Positions 36,686-47,509 are shown, numbered from the stretch's first letter. The stretch is 64,000 nucleotides of DNA from Oceanicoccus sp. KOV_DT_Chl (GCF_900120175.1 NZ_FQLF01000002.1:1488001-1552000); one strand, 5' to 3'. Notes: a model not told the origin generated them from the letters alone. Numbers and translations: made by a program.

Positions 36686-37753
36686 TTACAGACTTAGCTG
36701 CCAGCCCAACACCACACTATAATCCATTTCCATCTGCGGCCCATTTAAATCCTGATACACCGGCTTTATAACTTCCACAGCAATACGGTTAGTCACACTA
36801 CCCGGAATAGCCCAATTAATACCGGCAGCTAAATCAATACGCTCACCGCCACGCAAGTCTGGGTCTGCAGTAGGCACCATGGCTTTCATCATTGGGTTAA
36901 GCTCGGAATCCTCGCCATCGACATCACCCCAATGCTCATAAATACCGCGTAACGACCAACTTAAATTATCCGCGAATGGTCTGGCATACCATGCGCTCAT
37001 TTTTAACCTATCACCCAACGTATAGTCATTATCGTTTTCGCTGATACGGTAAGTATAAATTGCCTGCGCACCCCATGAGTAAGTCTCTAACAGTTGTGTA
37101 TAGGTGATACCGGGCAATAGATCATAAGTCCCCGATCCCAATTGCATTGAATAAGGTAACTGCACTTTATTGCCCATGCTCATGCCAGTGACATCTTTTT
37201 CATCAATCGACCCAGTAGGTAAACTCAAACCCATATTTAAAATTAAGTCACTATTACTGGTTTGCTGTAAACGAAATAGGCCAGACACTTTCACATCACC
37301 CACGCCATCAGTTTCAGTCGTGAACTCAGAGCGCATGGGCATCATCATGCTGCCACCCATACCTCCACCCATGCTCATCATTTGCATGGTGTGATCCATT
37401 TCGGTATTTATCAGCGGCACCATAACCATTAGCGTTAAATCATCACTCGGCGCATACATTGCACCCAGCATATGCATTTCCATCGTCATTGACTCTGGGG
37501 CAATCATATAGTCTTGTAAAATTTCATCGGTGCTAATACTGTCGCTGCCATCCAGATTGCCGTCCATTTCCATTTGCATATAGCGATAAGAAAACATCCA
37601 CTCACCGGCTTTGTGCATATGGTCTCCCATAACGCCAATTGGCGCATGACTATCGGCGCGCACCGCATTCGCGGCATGATCCGCATCGGCAACAGAAACA
37701 TGATTGATAAAGATAAGTATTAAACCTGAAATAAAACGGCGAACAAAAGACAT
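36686..37753 (-). CDS. Met-rich outer-membrane protein (transporter/phenol_MetA_deg-like)
   Basis: About 355 residues with a signal peptide ending near VSVADA, then beta-strand sequence ending in an aromatic/hydrophobic C-terminus (VVLGWQLSL). Met and His are unusually frequent in residues 30-130, for example HTMQMMSMGGGMGGSMMMPM, with DHMHKAGEW near the start. This composition is common in copper-handling proteins. The start at 37753 has GGAGGGG directly upstream. I see no copper ATPase or oxidase beside it. The substrate is inferred, and other roles are possible. Confidence 0.65.
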   Translation of the reverse strand: MSFVRRFISGLILIFINHVSVADADHAANAVRADSHAPIGVMGDHMHKAGEWMFSYRYMQMEMDGNLDGSDSISTDEILQDYMIAPESMTMEMHMLGAMYAPSDDLTLMVMVPLINTEMDHTMQMMSMGGGMGGSMMMPMRSEFTTETDGVGDVKVSGLFRLQQTSNSDLILNMGLSLPTGSIDEKDVTGMSMGNKVQLPYSMQLGSGTYDLLPGITYTQLLETYSWGAQAIYTYRISENDNDYTLGDRLKMSAWYARPFADNLSWSLRGIYEHWGDVDGEDSELNPMMKAMVPTADPDLRGGERIDLAAGINWAIPGSVTNRIAVEVIKPVYQDLNGPQMEMDYSVVLGWQLSL

Positions 37754-37813
37754 GGCCCCTCCAAAGATACTTTTAATGGCGCGCATGCTAACAAAGGCGG
37801 AGGCTGAATCACA

Positions 37814-37830
37814 TGCGACATATCGTCACA
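37814..37830. promoter_or_regulatory. Imperfect palindrome upstream of the Met-rich protein gene
   Basis: TGCGACATATCGTCACA has matching outer arms (TG.GAC and GTC.CA) and lies about 60 bases before the start of the Met-rich outer-membrane protein gene. It could be an operator, for example of a metal-responsive regulator. One site, imperfect, not assigned. Confidence 0.2.
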
Positions 37831-37917
37831 CCTGATACCAGGAGCTAGCTAAGTATTTATTAATAGAAGAATCGCCGCAGGAAACTATGGCGAAATTTAA
37901 ACCAATTTAACAAAAAT

Positions 37918-39348
37918 TTATTGGTTTTTTTCCAGCACTTTATTAACAATTGCAGTAGTGGAACAGTCATCAAAAAAAGATAGCACTTTCACTTCACCGC
38001 CGTAGGCTTCAACGATCTGCCAACCCACCACAGTTTCTTTATCGTAATCACCACCCTTGACCAGCACATCAGGCTTCAGCGCATCCAATAAGGATTCCGG
38101 GGTATCGCCTTCAAAGGACAGCACCCAATCCACCGCTTCCAGCCCTGCCAATACCGCCATACGACGGTCAACGGGATTGATCGGACGGCCAGGGCCTTTT
38201 AAACGCACGACGGATTCATCTGAATTAATCGCCACCACTAAACGATCACCCAACTCTCTGGCTTGCTCCAAATAACCCACATGGCCAGCATGAATAATGT
38301 CGAAACAGCCATTGGTGAATACCACTTTTTCGCCGTGCGCACGGGCATCATCCAATGCCACTACCAGCTGGTCCAATGTCACTACCCCGCGCTCTGAACC
38401 TTGTTCGCTATTCACCGCGCGGCGCAATTCCGGCGCACTGATTGCCGCCGTGCCCAGTTTGCCAACAACAATACCGGCGGCTAAATTCGCCAACCCCACC
38501 GCCTGTGGCAAAGGCTCACCAGCCGCTAATGCTGCAGCTAATACCGCAATAACGGTATCCCCCGCGCCGGTGACATCAAACACTTCGCGTGCTCTAGCGG
38601 GCAAATGCAACTCCGCTTCTTGTGGGCGTAACAAGGTCATACCATGCTCACCGCGAGTGACTAACAGCGCACCTAAGTCATGCTCCAGCATCAGCTGCTC
38701 GCCTTTAGCGACCAACTCACTTTCATTCGCGCAATGACCTACAACGGTTTCAAATTCATGCAAATTAGGCGTCAGTACGGTAGCGCCACGGTAGCGGGAA
38801 AAATCCGTACCTTTTGGATCGACCAGCACTGGAATATTGGCAGCTTTTGCGGCCTGAATTAATGGCTGTGGATCAGCCAGCGCACCTTTGGCATAATCGG
38901 ATAAAATTAATGCGCCAACTGTCGCTAATAATTGTGACGCTTTTGCGCTTAATGCTGTAGCTGCATCAACCGCAAAGGGCTCTTCAAAATCCATCCGGAT
39001 TAATTGTTGCTGACGACTGATCACCCTTAATTTAGTAATAGTCGGGTGATTCGCTACTGATTGAAAATCAGTCAACACATTTGCCGCTGCCATGGTTTCG
39101 GCCAGCGCAGCCGCCGCTTCATCTTGACCTACTAAACCGGTTAACGACACCCCCGCACCCAGCGCTGAAATATTTAATGCCACATTCGCGGCACCACCGG
39201 GACGATCTTCGGTTTGCTTGACATTCACCACTGGCACCGGCGCTTCCGGAGAAATACGCGTGGTCGGCCCATGCCAGTAACGGTCCAGCATAACGTCGCC
39301 CACCACTAGTACCTGAGCTTGATCAAATCGGGGCATGGTGAGTTTCAT
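37918..39348 (-). CDS. hldE: Bifunctional heptose-7-phosphate kinase / heptose-1-phosphate adenylyltransferase
   Basis: A 476-residue HldE that makes ADP-heptose for the LPS inner core. N-terminal PfkB-like kinase (residues 1 to about 320; [22 protein letters not shown] and DVTGAGDTV with the catalytic Asp) is joined to a C-terminal nucleotidyltransferase with [16 protein letters not shown] (HxGH). Length equals E. coli HldE (477). With waaA it marks LPS core synthesis. Confidence 0.95.
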   Translation of the reverse strand: MKLTMPRFDQAQVLVVGDVMLDRYWHGPTTRISPEAPVPVVNVKQTEDRPGGAANVALNISALGAGVSLTGLVGQDEAAAALAETMAAANVLTDFQSVANHPTITKLRVISRQQQLIRMDFEEPFAVDAATALSAKASQLLATVGALILSDYAKGALADPQPLIQAAKAANIPVLVDPKGTDFSRYRGATVLTPNLHEFETVVGHCANESELVAKGEQLMLEHDLGALLVTRGEHGMTLLRPQEAELHLPARAREVFDVTGAGDTVIAVLAAALAAGEPLPQAVGLANLAAGIVVGKLGTAAISAPELRRAVNSEQGSERGVVTLDQLVVALDDARAHGEKVVFTNGCFDIIHAGHVGYLEQARELGDRLVVAINSDESVVRLKGPGRPINPVDRRMAVLAGLEAVDWVLSFEGDTPESLLDALKPDVLVKGGDYDKETVVGWQIVEAYGGEVKVLSFFDDCSTTAIVNKVLEKNQ

Positions 39349-39644
39349 ACGTGGCAGATCCTGTTGCTAGTGCGTATCAATAAAGCACATCGAAAGCGGT
39401 CAATTAAAGTCGGCAAATAATAGCATAACTATCAAGCGTGCATTACTGTCTGGAATAAATCTGAAACAACTAGTAAGTCGAAGTCATCCTCGACTTGATC
39501 GCATTGCTGTCCGGGATAAATTAGCAGTTTTAGAGTTTCAGCATGAGAGTGACCGCATGTGTTATTGCTGCCAGCCGGCGTTTCCGCTATCTTGCCCGCA
39601 GATTTTTTAACCCACTTTTTTGGACCTATAAGCAAAGGTGCCCT

Positions 39645-40262
39645 ATGGCCGTTGAACTCCCCATTGATATCGAGCAGGTAAAAGGCTTTTTGGCCGCCGA
39701 TGAAGCGCAAGCTTTGTATGACCATGCACTGGCATTAGCTGCCACCGCGCCGGTATTGGAGATTGGTAGCTACTGTGGCAAGTCAACAGTCTATATTGGC
39801 ACTGCCTGTCAGCGAGCTGGCGGCGTACTCTACGCGCTGGATCACCACCGCGGCTCGGAAGAGCATCAATTAGGTGAGGAATATCACGACGCAGATTTAT
39901 ACGATAATAATGTCGGATTGATGGATACGTTCAAAGAGTTTCGTAAAAATATGCGGGCGGCTAATTTAGAAGATACCGTAGTCCCTGTCGTCGCTACTTC
40001 CGCGCTAGCCTCGAAGGGCTGGCACACGCCACTGTCTATGGTATTTATTGATGGTGGCCACAGCATGGAAGCCGCCATGGCCGATTACCAAAGCTGGGCC
40101 AGCCATGTTATTCCCGGCGGCGTGTTAGCTATTCACGATTTATTTCCCAACCCTGAGGAAGGCGGCCAGGCACCAATCACCATCTACCGGCTAGCACTGG
40201 CATCAGGTTTATTTGAAGAAATCGCCGTGGTAAATACCTTGGGGTTATTGCGCAGGGTTTAA
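39645..40262 (+). CDS. Class I SAM-dependent methyltransferase (Methyltransf_24 type)
   Basis: A protein of about 205 residues with motif I LEIGSYCGKSTVYIG, an acidic strand end in LYALDHHRG and FIDGGHSMEAAMADY, features of the Methyltransf_24 group. I start at the ATG at 39645, which has AAAGGTG upstream; an ATG 34 codons earlier adds a basic leader without motifs. It converges on the ketosynthase gene. Acceptor unknown. Confidence 0.75.
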   Translation: MAVELPIDIEQVKGFLAADEAQALYDHALALAATAPVLEIGSYCGKSTVYIGTACQRAGGVLYALDHHRGSEEHQLGEEYHDADLYDNNVGLMDTFKEFRKNMRAANLEDTVVPVVATSALASKGWHTPLSMVFIDGGHSMEAAMADYQSWASHVIPGGVLAIHDLFPNPEEGGQAPITIYRLALASGLFEEIAVVNTLGLLRRV

Positions 40263-40272
40263 TTGGCCAAAT

Positions 40273-41346
40273 CTAACTAGCTGACTTAGCCGCCCTGATC
40301 GCCTGCACTAATTCCAAGCCACTTTGTTCACAGGGTGGTAGCTCTACGTCACTAACCCCCAAAGGCTGGGTACGCGGCCCCCAACGTAATACATGCGCAC
40401 TCCAGGTTAAACCTCCACCAAAGGCTGGCAATAGAATTAAATCGTTAGCGCTCACCCTAGCCTCTTCGATCGCCTCTACTAATGCGACTGGAGCGGTTGC
40501 TGCTGACATATTGCCGTAGCGCTCAATATTAATAAACACTTTTTCCGTATCCAGTTTCAAGCGCTTGGCCAACGTATCTATGATACGCAGATTAGCTTGA
40601 TGCGGAACAACCAACGCAATCTCACTGTGATCTAAATTCGCTTTCTGCAGTGCTTTTTCACAAGCCTGCGACATACCTGCCACCGCCTTCTTGAAAATAT
40701 CCTGCCCATAAAAGGCCCAACTCGTTTGGCCCAACATGCGCTGCTGGTTAGCGTATTTAGAGCCCCAGCCTTCTACTGACAAAATACCCCTGGACTCACC
40801 ATAGCAACCTAACGCTTCAGCTATAACGCCAGATTCCTGCTCATCCGATTCTAAATAAAATGCCGCCGCTCCATCACCAAATAGCACTGCCACATCGCGG
40901 TTATCCCAATCCATCAATGGTGAAATAGTTTCGGCACCGATCACTAAAGCCGAACTAACCACCCCACTTTTAATCATCGCTGTAGCCACCGTCAGGCTAT
41001 ACATACCACTGGTGCAAGCGGTATTCACATCGAGACATGCCGCATTAGTGGCGCCCAATAAACGCTGTACGTTGGAAGAAGAATTGGGACACAGCTCATC
41101 GAAACTGGTTGAGCCAAAGATAATTAATTCTACATCTAGGGCCGTTTTACCAGCGGCGGCTAACGCCCGCTCACAAGCAATATGCGCTAATTCGCTTACC
41201 GGCACGTGAGAAATCCGGCGCTCTTTCATGCCGGTGCGACTACTTATCCAGTCGTCATTGGTATTAAGGAATGTGGCTAGATCATTATTGGACAGGATAG
41301 CTGGAGGCAAACATTTGCCCCAACCGGTAATTGCTGCATAAGCCAT
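40273..41346 (-). CDS. Beta-ketoacyl-ACP synthase III-like
   Basis: A 357-residue KAS III-like condensing enzyme with intact catalytic triad: Cys111 (NTACTSG), His249 (VPHQANLRI) and Asn279 (YGNMSAA). It would join an acyl-CoA and malonyl-ACP. It is somewhat longer than FabH (about 317), with a C-terminal extension of about 25 residues, so it may serve a specialised product and not only fatty acid initiation. It is downstream of a toroid/methyltransferase/glycosyltransferase set on the same strand with a 91-base gap. Confidence 0.83.
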   Translation of the reverse strand: MAYAAITGWGKCLPPAILSNNDLATFLNTNDDWISSRTGMKERRISHVPVSELAHIACERALAAAGKTALDVELIIFGSTSFDELCPNSSSNVQRLLGATNAACLDVNTACTSGMYSLTVATAMIKSGVVSSALVIGAETISPLMDWDNRDVAVLFGDGAAAFYLESDEQESGVIAEALGCYGESRGILSVEGWGSKYANQQRMLGQTSWAFYGQDIFKKAVAGMSQACEKALQKANLDHSEIALVVPHQANLRIIDTLAKRLKLDTEKVFINIERYGNMSAATAPVALVEAIEEARVSANDLILLPAFGGGLTWSAHVLRWGPRTQPLGVSDVELPPCEQSGLELVQAIRAAKSAS

Positions 41347-41437
41347 GTGTTAGCCTCTACTCGTGTCCGGCGCTATTCCTTGCGCCACTGCCCCCCATTG
41401 AGCTATTCCTACCGAGTATACATTGAGCCGCCGACCA

Positions 41438-42514
41438 TCAGGATTTCTTAACGCGTACCTGTTTTTCATCAGCTATCGCATCGACCAAGCGCACCTCAGT
41501 AAATAATTTTGCAGCAGCAGTATATTCGGTCAGCGCATCTGCGGCTAATAAAATTGCCCCAGCAGTCCAGGTTGGCTTTTCATCAGGCCATAATAAGTCT
41601 TCTACAAATTGGTAGCCGGTCCAGTAAGAACCATCATCCAATCGCCACTGATGCAGCCAGCTATAAACATTTACCGCCCGGGCATGATCACCTGCCGCCA
41701 ATAGTGCCATGGTCAATTCGCAGGATTCTGCCACCGTCACCCATGGTTCATCAGAGACACAACGACATCCCATATCCTGTTCGACAAACTCATGCCAACG
41801 TTCTTTTAGGCGTGCCTGCGATTGTGATTTTGATAACACCCCAGTCAGAATAGGATAAAACCAATCCATAGAATATCGTGCCTTGCTCTCCCAAGTGCGA
41901 TCAAAACGTTCGGGCTTATTACGCAGCGCATCGCCCAACCGGGTTCTCGCTAGCGACCATTCTGTGCGCTCTTGATTAAGCGTGGCAGCAATATTAATTG
42001 CACATTCCAAACTTTTATAAATAGAAGAACAGCCAGTAATTAAAGCATCCATTTTTGGTGAACCATTGGGTTTCACTGCCCACTGGATATCACCGTGTTC
42101 CGATTGCAAACTTAAAACGAATTCAATGGCTTTTTCTACCGTAGGCCACATCGCATTTAAAAAATTTTTATTTTTAGTAATTAAATAATGATGCCACACC
42201 CCTGTTGCTACATAAGCGACAAAATTACTTTCACGACGCTCACCATTTTCAATTTCGCCAGCTTTATAAGCCGCCCACCAACTGCCATCTTCTAATTGCG
42301 TATCTGCCAACCATTTATACGCTTTGGCTGCTGCATCCCATTCGCCACCAATCGATAAGCCCATCGCCGCTTCAGTATGATCCCAAGGATCTGCGTAACT
42401 ACCCTCAAACCAGGGAATAGAGCCATCGGCTTGTTGACAGCTCAGAATAAATTCAACAGTCGGCTGAAAAAAATCTGCAGGAAACAATCCCTTTGATAAA
42501 AACACGCCACTCAT
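41438..42514 (-). CDS. Alpha/alpha-toroid protein (prenyltransferase/squalene cyclase-like fold)
   Basis: A 358-residue protein of helical repeats with QxxDGS-type turns: QQADGSIPW, TQLEDGSWW, WRLDDGSYW. These resemble QW-type repeats of terpene cyclases and glucosidase-like (six-hairpin) proteins. No DXDD cyclase motif is obvious, so it may not be a terpene cyclase. Its start and the stop of the preceding methyltransferase overlap (TAATG), implying coupling. Function unknown; a role with a glycan or lipid made by its neighbours is possible. Confidence 0.68.
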   Translation of the reverse strand: MSGVFLSKGLFPADFFQPTVEFILSCQQADGSIPWFEGSYADPWDHTEAAMGLSIGGEWDAAAKAYKWLADTQLEDGSWWAAYKAGEIENGERRESNFVAYVATGVWHHYLITKNKNFLNAMWPTVEKAIEFVLSLQSEHGDIQWAVKPNGSPKMDALITGCSSIYKSLECAINIAATLNQERTEWSLARTRLGDALRNKPERFDRTWESKARYSMDWFYPILTGVLSKSQSQARLKERWHEFVEQDMGCRCVSDEPWVTVAESCELTMALLAAGDHARAVNVYSWLHQWRLDDGSYWTGYQFVEDLLWPDEKPTWTAGAILLAADALTEYTAAAKLFTEVRLVDAIADEKQVRVKKS

Positions 42515-43227
42515 TAGTTAAGTTCCTTTTTAAAATACAGCACCACGGATTTACCCATTAAGGGATTAAGTAGCGTTTCTAAATTACGAGTAAATGCAGG
42601 CTTATCCATTAAGTCCCATACCAAAAAACGATGGTACTGCTTAATCAACCAATTGCTATCCTGCTGCTTCCAAAATAGACATTTAAGCCACCAAAAAGGG
42701 GAATGCAAAGCGTGCGCCCAATGCCGATGAAAGGCTTTAAAACCCAGCGCTTCTATTTGCGCTTTTAATTTATTAGCTTCAAATATTCTTAAGTGGCCGC
42801 CTTCAACTTTATGGTAGGCCTCACTAAAATACCAACAAATTTTTTCTGGCCAGGTTCTTGGTACTGAGGCACAAAATAAACCACCGGGTTTTAATACTCG
42901 TTCAATTTCTTGCAACGCGCCTTTAAAATCAGGAATGTGTTCCAATACTTCGGAGCAAATCACCTTATCAAAAGTGTTATCGGCAAACGGTAGTTGCAAG
43001 GCATTGGCCGACGATAAACCGAAACTTTTATTAGCGTTATCCGGTTCATAAAATGGCTGGAATTTTTCCTGGGTCGCTTGTAAATCCTGCAAACTTAAAT
43101 CGACACCGATAGCGGTGACATCCTGCTCCAGATAAGCCAAGATCACATGACGACCTTCGCCACAGCCCAAGTCTAATACGGTATCGCCCGCCTGTAGGGG
43201 CAAGTGCTTAAAATTCACCGTTTGCAT
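42514..43227 (-). CDS. Class I SAM-dependent methyltransferase (Methyltransf_11 type)
   Basis: A 237-residue methyltransferase with motif I VLDLGCGEGRHVIL, acidic strand end (IGVDLS), LPFADNTFDKVICSEVLEHI and RVLKPGGLF. It overlaps the glycosyltransferase gene by 20 bases upstream and the toroid gene downstream, so the three form a tight operon. The acceptor is unknown; C-terminal aromatic stretches (CLFWKQQDSNW) could contact a membrane. Confidence 0.82.
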   Translation of the reverse strand: MQTVNFKHLPLQAGDTVLDLGCGEGRHVILAYLEQDVTAIGVDLSLQDLQATQEKFQPFYEPDNANKSFGLSSANALQLPFADNTFDKVICSEVLEHIPDFKGALQEIERVLKPGGLFCASVPRTWPEKICWYFSEAYHKVEGGHLRIFEANKLKAQIEALGFKAFHRHWAHALHSPFWWLKCLFWKQQDSNWLIKQYHRFLVWDLMDKPAFTRNLETLLNPLMGKSVVLYFKKELN

Positions 43228-44593
43228 TAATTTTTGATCCTTGGATATTTTTATTAACGTCGGCAGAGGCTTGTCGACTTGCTAAGACTTGCTGGTAGTA
43301 ATCCGTCATTTGCTTTGCCGCTCGCGTCCAACAAAATAATTGCTCAATACGCTGTCGCCCCGCTTCTCCCAACCGCTGACGCTTATCGGCATCATCCAAT
43401 AAGCTGGCAACAGCGGTAGCAATTGCGTGGCTGTCTTTAACAGGTACTTCTATACCTGCATCGCCAACCACTTCTGGCAACGCTCCGCCATTAGTTGACA
43501 CGACCGGTACCCCGCAGGCCATTGCCTCACCGGCAGGAAGACCAAAACCTTCATATAAAGACGGTACCACTACCACTTCAGCTTCGGCGTAGTATTTGAC
43601 TAACTGTTCGGTTGAAATACCGCTCACAAATTGAATACGGTCGGCGATATTTAACTGCGCGATCAATTGCTCGGTATCACCCCCGGGCTTTGGCTTGCCA
43701 ACCATGAGCAACTCGATAGCCGGGTAACTTGGTGCTAGCTCAGCTATTGCCTGCAACAAATAACGTACACCTTTTAATGGCGCATCGGCAGATGCAGTAG
43801 CCATAATTCGGTAACGCTTGGGCGCGACTTCGGGCATGGGCCGAAATTCATTGGTATCAATGCCGTTGTACACCAAATTGATACTGGCGGGGTCAATGTT
43901 GAAGGCCTCCGCGATATCCTGCTGTGAACACTCCGACACTGTCACCACATTATCCAGACGGGTGGCGACTTTCTTTTGCATGGTTAAAAAAGAATGCCAG
44001 CGACGAATCAGCAAACGCTCCGTCCAACTGTTAGCGGCATTCAATGCGATCCCCAAATCACTGGTAATCGGATGGTGGATGGTGGTTACCAACGGGAATT
44101 TGTGTCGCTGTAAATCCAACATACCCCAGCTAAGGCATTGATTATCATGAACAATATCGTAATGAGCGCCGTGAGCCTTGAGGTATTTAAACGCGCGACG
44201 GCCAAAGCAATGTGGCTCCGAGAATGCGCCGGTTAGTTTACCGCCCCATTCGATAATATTGGTCATTGAACGTAAATGGTGAAAACGAATAGAACCTAAA
44301 CCGGTTTCGAACAAATTCATCCCGGGCATTTTAATCAACCTAACGCGAGGGTCGACATGGGGATAAGGCTGTCCTGAGATCACATCAACTTCATGACCAG
44401 CCTCAACCAACGCCTTGCTTAAATACTTGATGTAAATACCCTGGCCGCCGCCATAAGGCTGACTGCGATAGCCTAGCAAACAAATTTTTAAGGGTTTAAT
44501 ACCGAGCGGGAGATCTTGCAGGTCCGTATTGGCAGCCTCTGTGGTGACATTAGCCACCGAGCTAATTGCGGATGCGACAGTTTCAGCTTGCAT
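43208..44593 (-). CDS. Glycosyltransferase family 4 (GT-B)
   Basis: A GT-B glycosyltransferase of about 461 residues. It has the Gly-rich N-terminal acceptor loop (YGGGQGIYIKYLSKAL) and the donor-binding E-x7-E motif in PSLYEGFGLPAGEAMACG, followed by VVSTNGGALPEVV. I use the ATG at 44593; an in-frame TTG at 44638 gives a longer form, and the conserved part begins only about 35 residues in. First gene of the GT-methyltransferase-toroid set. Sugar and acceptor unknown. Confidence 0.82.
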   Translation of the reverse strand: MQAETVASAISSVANVTTEAANTDLQDLPLGIKPLKICLLGYRSQPYGGGQGIYIKYLSKALVEAGHEVDVISGQPYPHVDPRVRLIKMPGMNLFETGLGSIRFHHLRSMTNIIEWGGKLTGAFSEPHCFGRRAFKYLKAHGAHYDIVHDNQCLSWGMLDLQRHKFPLVTTIHHPITSDLGIALNAANSWTERLLIRRWHSFLTMQKKVATRLDNVVTVSECSQQDIAEAFNIDPASINLVYNGIDTNEFRPMPEVAPKRYRIMATASADAPLKGVRYLLQAIAELAPSYPAIELLMVGKPKPGGDTEQLIAQLNIADRIQFVSGISTEQLVKYYAEAEVVVVPSLYEGFGLPAGEAMACGVPVVSTNGGALPEVVGDAGIEVPVKDSHAIATAVASLLDDADKRQRLGEAGRQRIEQLFCWTRAAKQMTDYYQQVLASRQASADVNKNIQGSKINANGEF

Positions 44594-44816
44594 AAGTAAT
44601 GTTGACAGGTCAAACGACTCTACCCATAGAACATCCAAAGATAGAGGACTAATGGAGGGGGGAGCGTGTAATCGCCGTACTGGGTTCCCAAGGTCAAAAA
44701 GTCGAGAAATTTTACTCGTAGCAGCCGGGGAAATCCAGCCATTACGCCATTCTGCCCAGTGGCTTTAATCCAATGGTAAGGATAAATCACAGAAATCTAA
44801 AGCAATGAAAGCGTGC

Positions 44817-46834
44817 CTAGTGTGATTTAGGAAAGTGGCCTTCTACAACATTATCCAATTCATCAGCTGGCTCTATGAGGCCTTGCTCCATTCGCCGCAA
44901 CCAAATGGCATCTGAAATACCATCTACCGGTTCAAATTCTTTCACCGCTCGCTGCAGGATAGCCTGAATGCTTTCACAATCATTGCTATCACAAGCCACC
45001 TTTAGTGCTTCCACATAGCTATCGATTTCTTCTTCAGACAGTAAGTCTTCCTCAGCACGCATAATTTTAGGGTGACCCGTGCCGGTAACATTATCGCCAA
45101 TCAAAAGTTCTTCATAAAGCTTCTCACCTGGCCGTAGACCGGTGAATTGGATTTCTATATCGCCCCTGGGTTGGGCTTTATCCTTCACTTCATAGCCCAT
45201 CAGGCGCACCAGTCGCCTAGCCAAATTTACTATCCGGACAGGCTCGCCCATATCCAGTACAAACACATCGCCACCTTTGCCCATGGCACTGGCTTGCAAT
45301 ACCAATTGCGCGGCTTCAGGGATGGTCATGAAATACCGAATGATATCTTTATGGGTTACCGTTACCGGCCCACCGTTAAGGATTTGCTGACGAAATAATG
45401 GGACTACCGAACCGGAAGAACCCAACACATTTCCAAATCGCACCATGCAAAAATCAATATGGTCGTACTTCGCCGAAAAAGCCTGCAGCAGTAACTCCGC
45501 CATCCGCTTGGATGCCCCCATTACATTGGTGGGCCTGACCGCTTTATCGGTCGAAATTAAGACGAAGGTTTTGACTCCGGCTTTAACGGCCGCGCGCCCT
45601 GCTGCCAAGGTACCAAATACATTATTGGCAACGCCCGCCACCACATTGTATTCAACCATTGGCACATGCTTATACGCTGCCGCGTGATAAACCGTCTCCA
45701 CCGCAAAGTCGGTAAAAATAGCTTCTAATCTTCGCCGATTTTGAACGGTGCCCAATAGCGGCACGATACGAATATTTTTGTCCAGCTTGAGGCGCTCGAG
45801 CTCTTTATTAATCTGGTACAGGGAGTACTCTGATATATCGTACAAAATCAAATCTTTAGGCTGACAGCGAACTATCTGACGACACAGCTCAGAACCAATC
45901 GAACCACCGGCCCCGTTACCATCACCACCTTGTTACGAATGCGCTGTTCAATTAATTCAGGGTCAGGTGGAATAGGGTCACGACCTAATAAATCTGCCAG
46001 CTCAATATCTTGTAATTGGCCAACCTTGGCTGATCCTGACATCAAATCACTGAACACTGGCACGGTTTTTACACAAACCAGCAGCTCTTCCAGTTCATCG
46101 ATAATTTCGCGGCGACGTAAATGGGTAATCGAAGGCATGGCCAAAAACACATGAGAAACGGAAAACTCTTCTGCCAGGCTGGATAACTGATCCGAGTGAT
46201 ACACCGAAATACCATTGATCACAGTACCCACCAACGCCGGGTCATCATCAACGAAAGCGACTGGATGAAAGTCTTTAGTAGGGTGCAAGGTATTGAGCAG
46301 CTGCCGGCCAGATACACCCGCCCCATAAATCACCACTTTATCCCCGCTCTTTCTTAGCACGCCGTGGTAAAACGAACGCACGATTAACCTCGAGCCACCA
46401 ATCAATAACAGCACCAAGGCCCAATAAATCAGCGGAGTCGACCGGGGGATTTCACTGCGGGTTAAAAAACCGGCAATAGCCATAATGACAGCAGACACCG
46501 TCACACCCTGAATAATAGTCAATATTGCCTGCTGCCCCATAAAACGAATCACAGCCCGATACAAGCCCAAACGCAGGAAAACAGCAGAACTGAACACCAT
46601 GGTAAGAATTAACGTAATAAAATCAGAGGCGTGGAACTGATAGCTGCCCCCACCCCAACGAATAAGGACTGCCAGCCACATGGCTACCGGGATAAAGCAC
46701 AAATCCAGAGCTAATAGTATGGATTGCTTCCAATAGCGAGGAGAAGAGAACAACGTTTCAATTGGCTGCCTAACACTGCGACGCCATTTAACAGCTTGTC
46801 GCTTGCGGCTGAATTTATTATTTTTTAGACCCAT
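44817..46834 (-). CDS. Membrane NDP-sugar 4,6-dehydratase (WbpM/PglF/CapD family), one frameshift
   Basis: About 672 residues when read through a -1 shift at the CCCC run 45911-45914 (GGGG on the coding strand). One added G restores the NAD site VTGAGGSIGSEL. The N-terminal part has four membrane spans (about residues 35-150), then a CoA-binding-like Rossmann domain, then the dehydratase domain with ISTDKAVRPTNVMGASK; the Met in NVMGASK replaces the usual Tyr, as in PglF. It probably makes UDP-4-keto-6-deoxy-HexNAc for the polysaccharide. It is the first enzyme of the surface-glycan locus on the minus strand, after the priming transferase. Confidence 0.85.
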
Positions 46835-46942
46835 AACGATGGCAGCTAACCCAATCTAGAAAACGCTACTGGCCGGAAGTGACCACATAAGATATCTAAG
46901 CATAGCAGCTAGTTAAGCTTGTATCAGCCCAAACCTACTAAA

Positions 46943-47509
46943 TCATTTACCCTGGATATGATCCCCTGCGCCGCGTCCAAGCACCGTGAGCAAAAGGTAC
47001 TTGAAGTACGCTCCCAGGGTTAGCGTATCCAGCATTTGTTGATCTATTGCTGCCAACCTGACGGGGTCAGACATATCGACACCATTCACCTGTGCCAAGC
47101 CGGTAATACCCGGGCGAACCAGCAACACCCCGCGCAGTGCACGCTCCTCGATAAGCTGCTGCTGGGAAGGCAAACATGGCCTGGGCCCAACTAAACTCAT
47201 CTCGCCTTTCAATACATTAATAAGCTGAGGCAATTCATCAAGCTTGGTTCTACGCAAAAAACGGCCCAGCCGGGTGACCGCACTGCTATCGACTTGATGA
47301 GTAGCCACGGAGGCTGTCGCAAGCGCCATGGTACGAAACTTGATCAAGGTAAAAAGGCGCTGGTTCTTTCCCACCCGTTGCTGAAAAAAAAGCGGCGACC
47401 CCGTATCGAACAAACCCAATAAAAATACAATCAACAAAATTGGAAGCGACAATGCCAACCCGGACAATGCCAGCACTAATTCCATTAGACGAAGTACCGG
47501 GCTGTTCAT
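46943..47509 (-). CDS. Priming sugar-phosphate transferase (bacterial sugar transferase)
   Basis: A 188-residue PF02397 enzyme (PglC/WcaJ core type) that puts a sugar phosphate on undecaprenyl phosphate. One membrane span near the start (about 8-32), then KFRTM, the TKLDELPQLINVLKGEMSLV catalytic region (Asp-Glu) and GPRPCLP. I start at the ATG at 47509, which overlaps the stop of the epimerase gene (ATGA). It is probably the first committed step of repeat-unit synthesis in this locus. Confidence 0.9.
   Translation of the reverse strand: MNSPVLRLMELVLALSGLALSLPILLIVFLLGLFDTGSPLFFQQRVGKNQRLFTLIKFRTMALATASVATHQVDSSAVTRLGRFLRRTKLDELPQLINVLKGEMSLVGPRPCLPSQQQLIEERALRGVLLVRPGITGLAQVNGVDMSDPVRLAAIDQQMLDTLTLGAYFKYLLLTVLGRGAGDHIQGK

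Noticed and set aside
38297-38737. 146-codon plus-strand frame opposite hldE
   Set aside because: Shadow of hldE, rich in Ala/Ser/Pro/Asn; hldE is certain.
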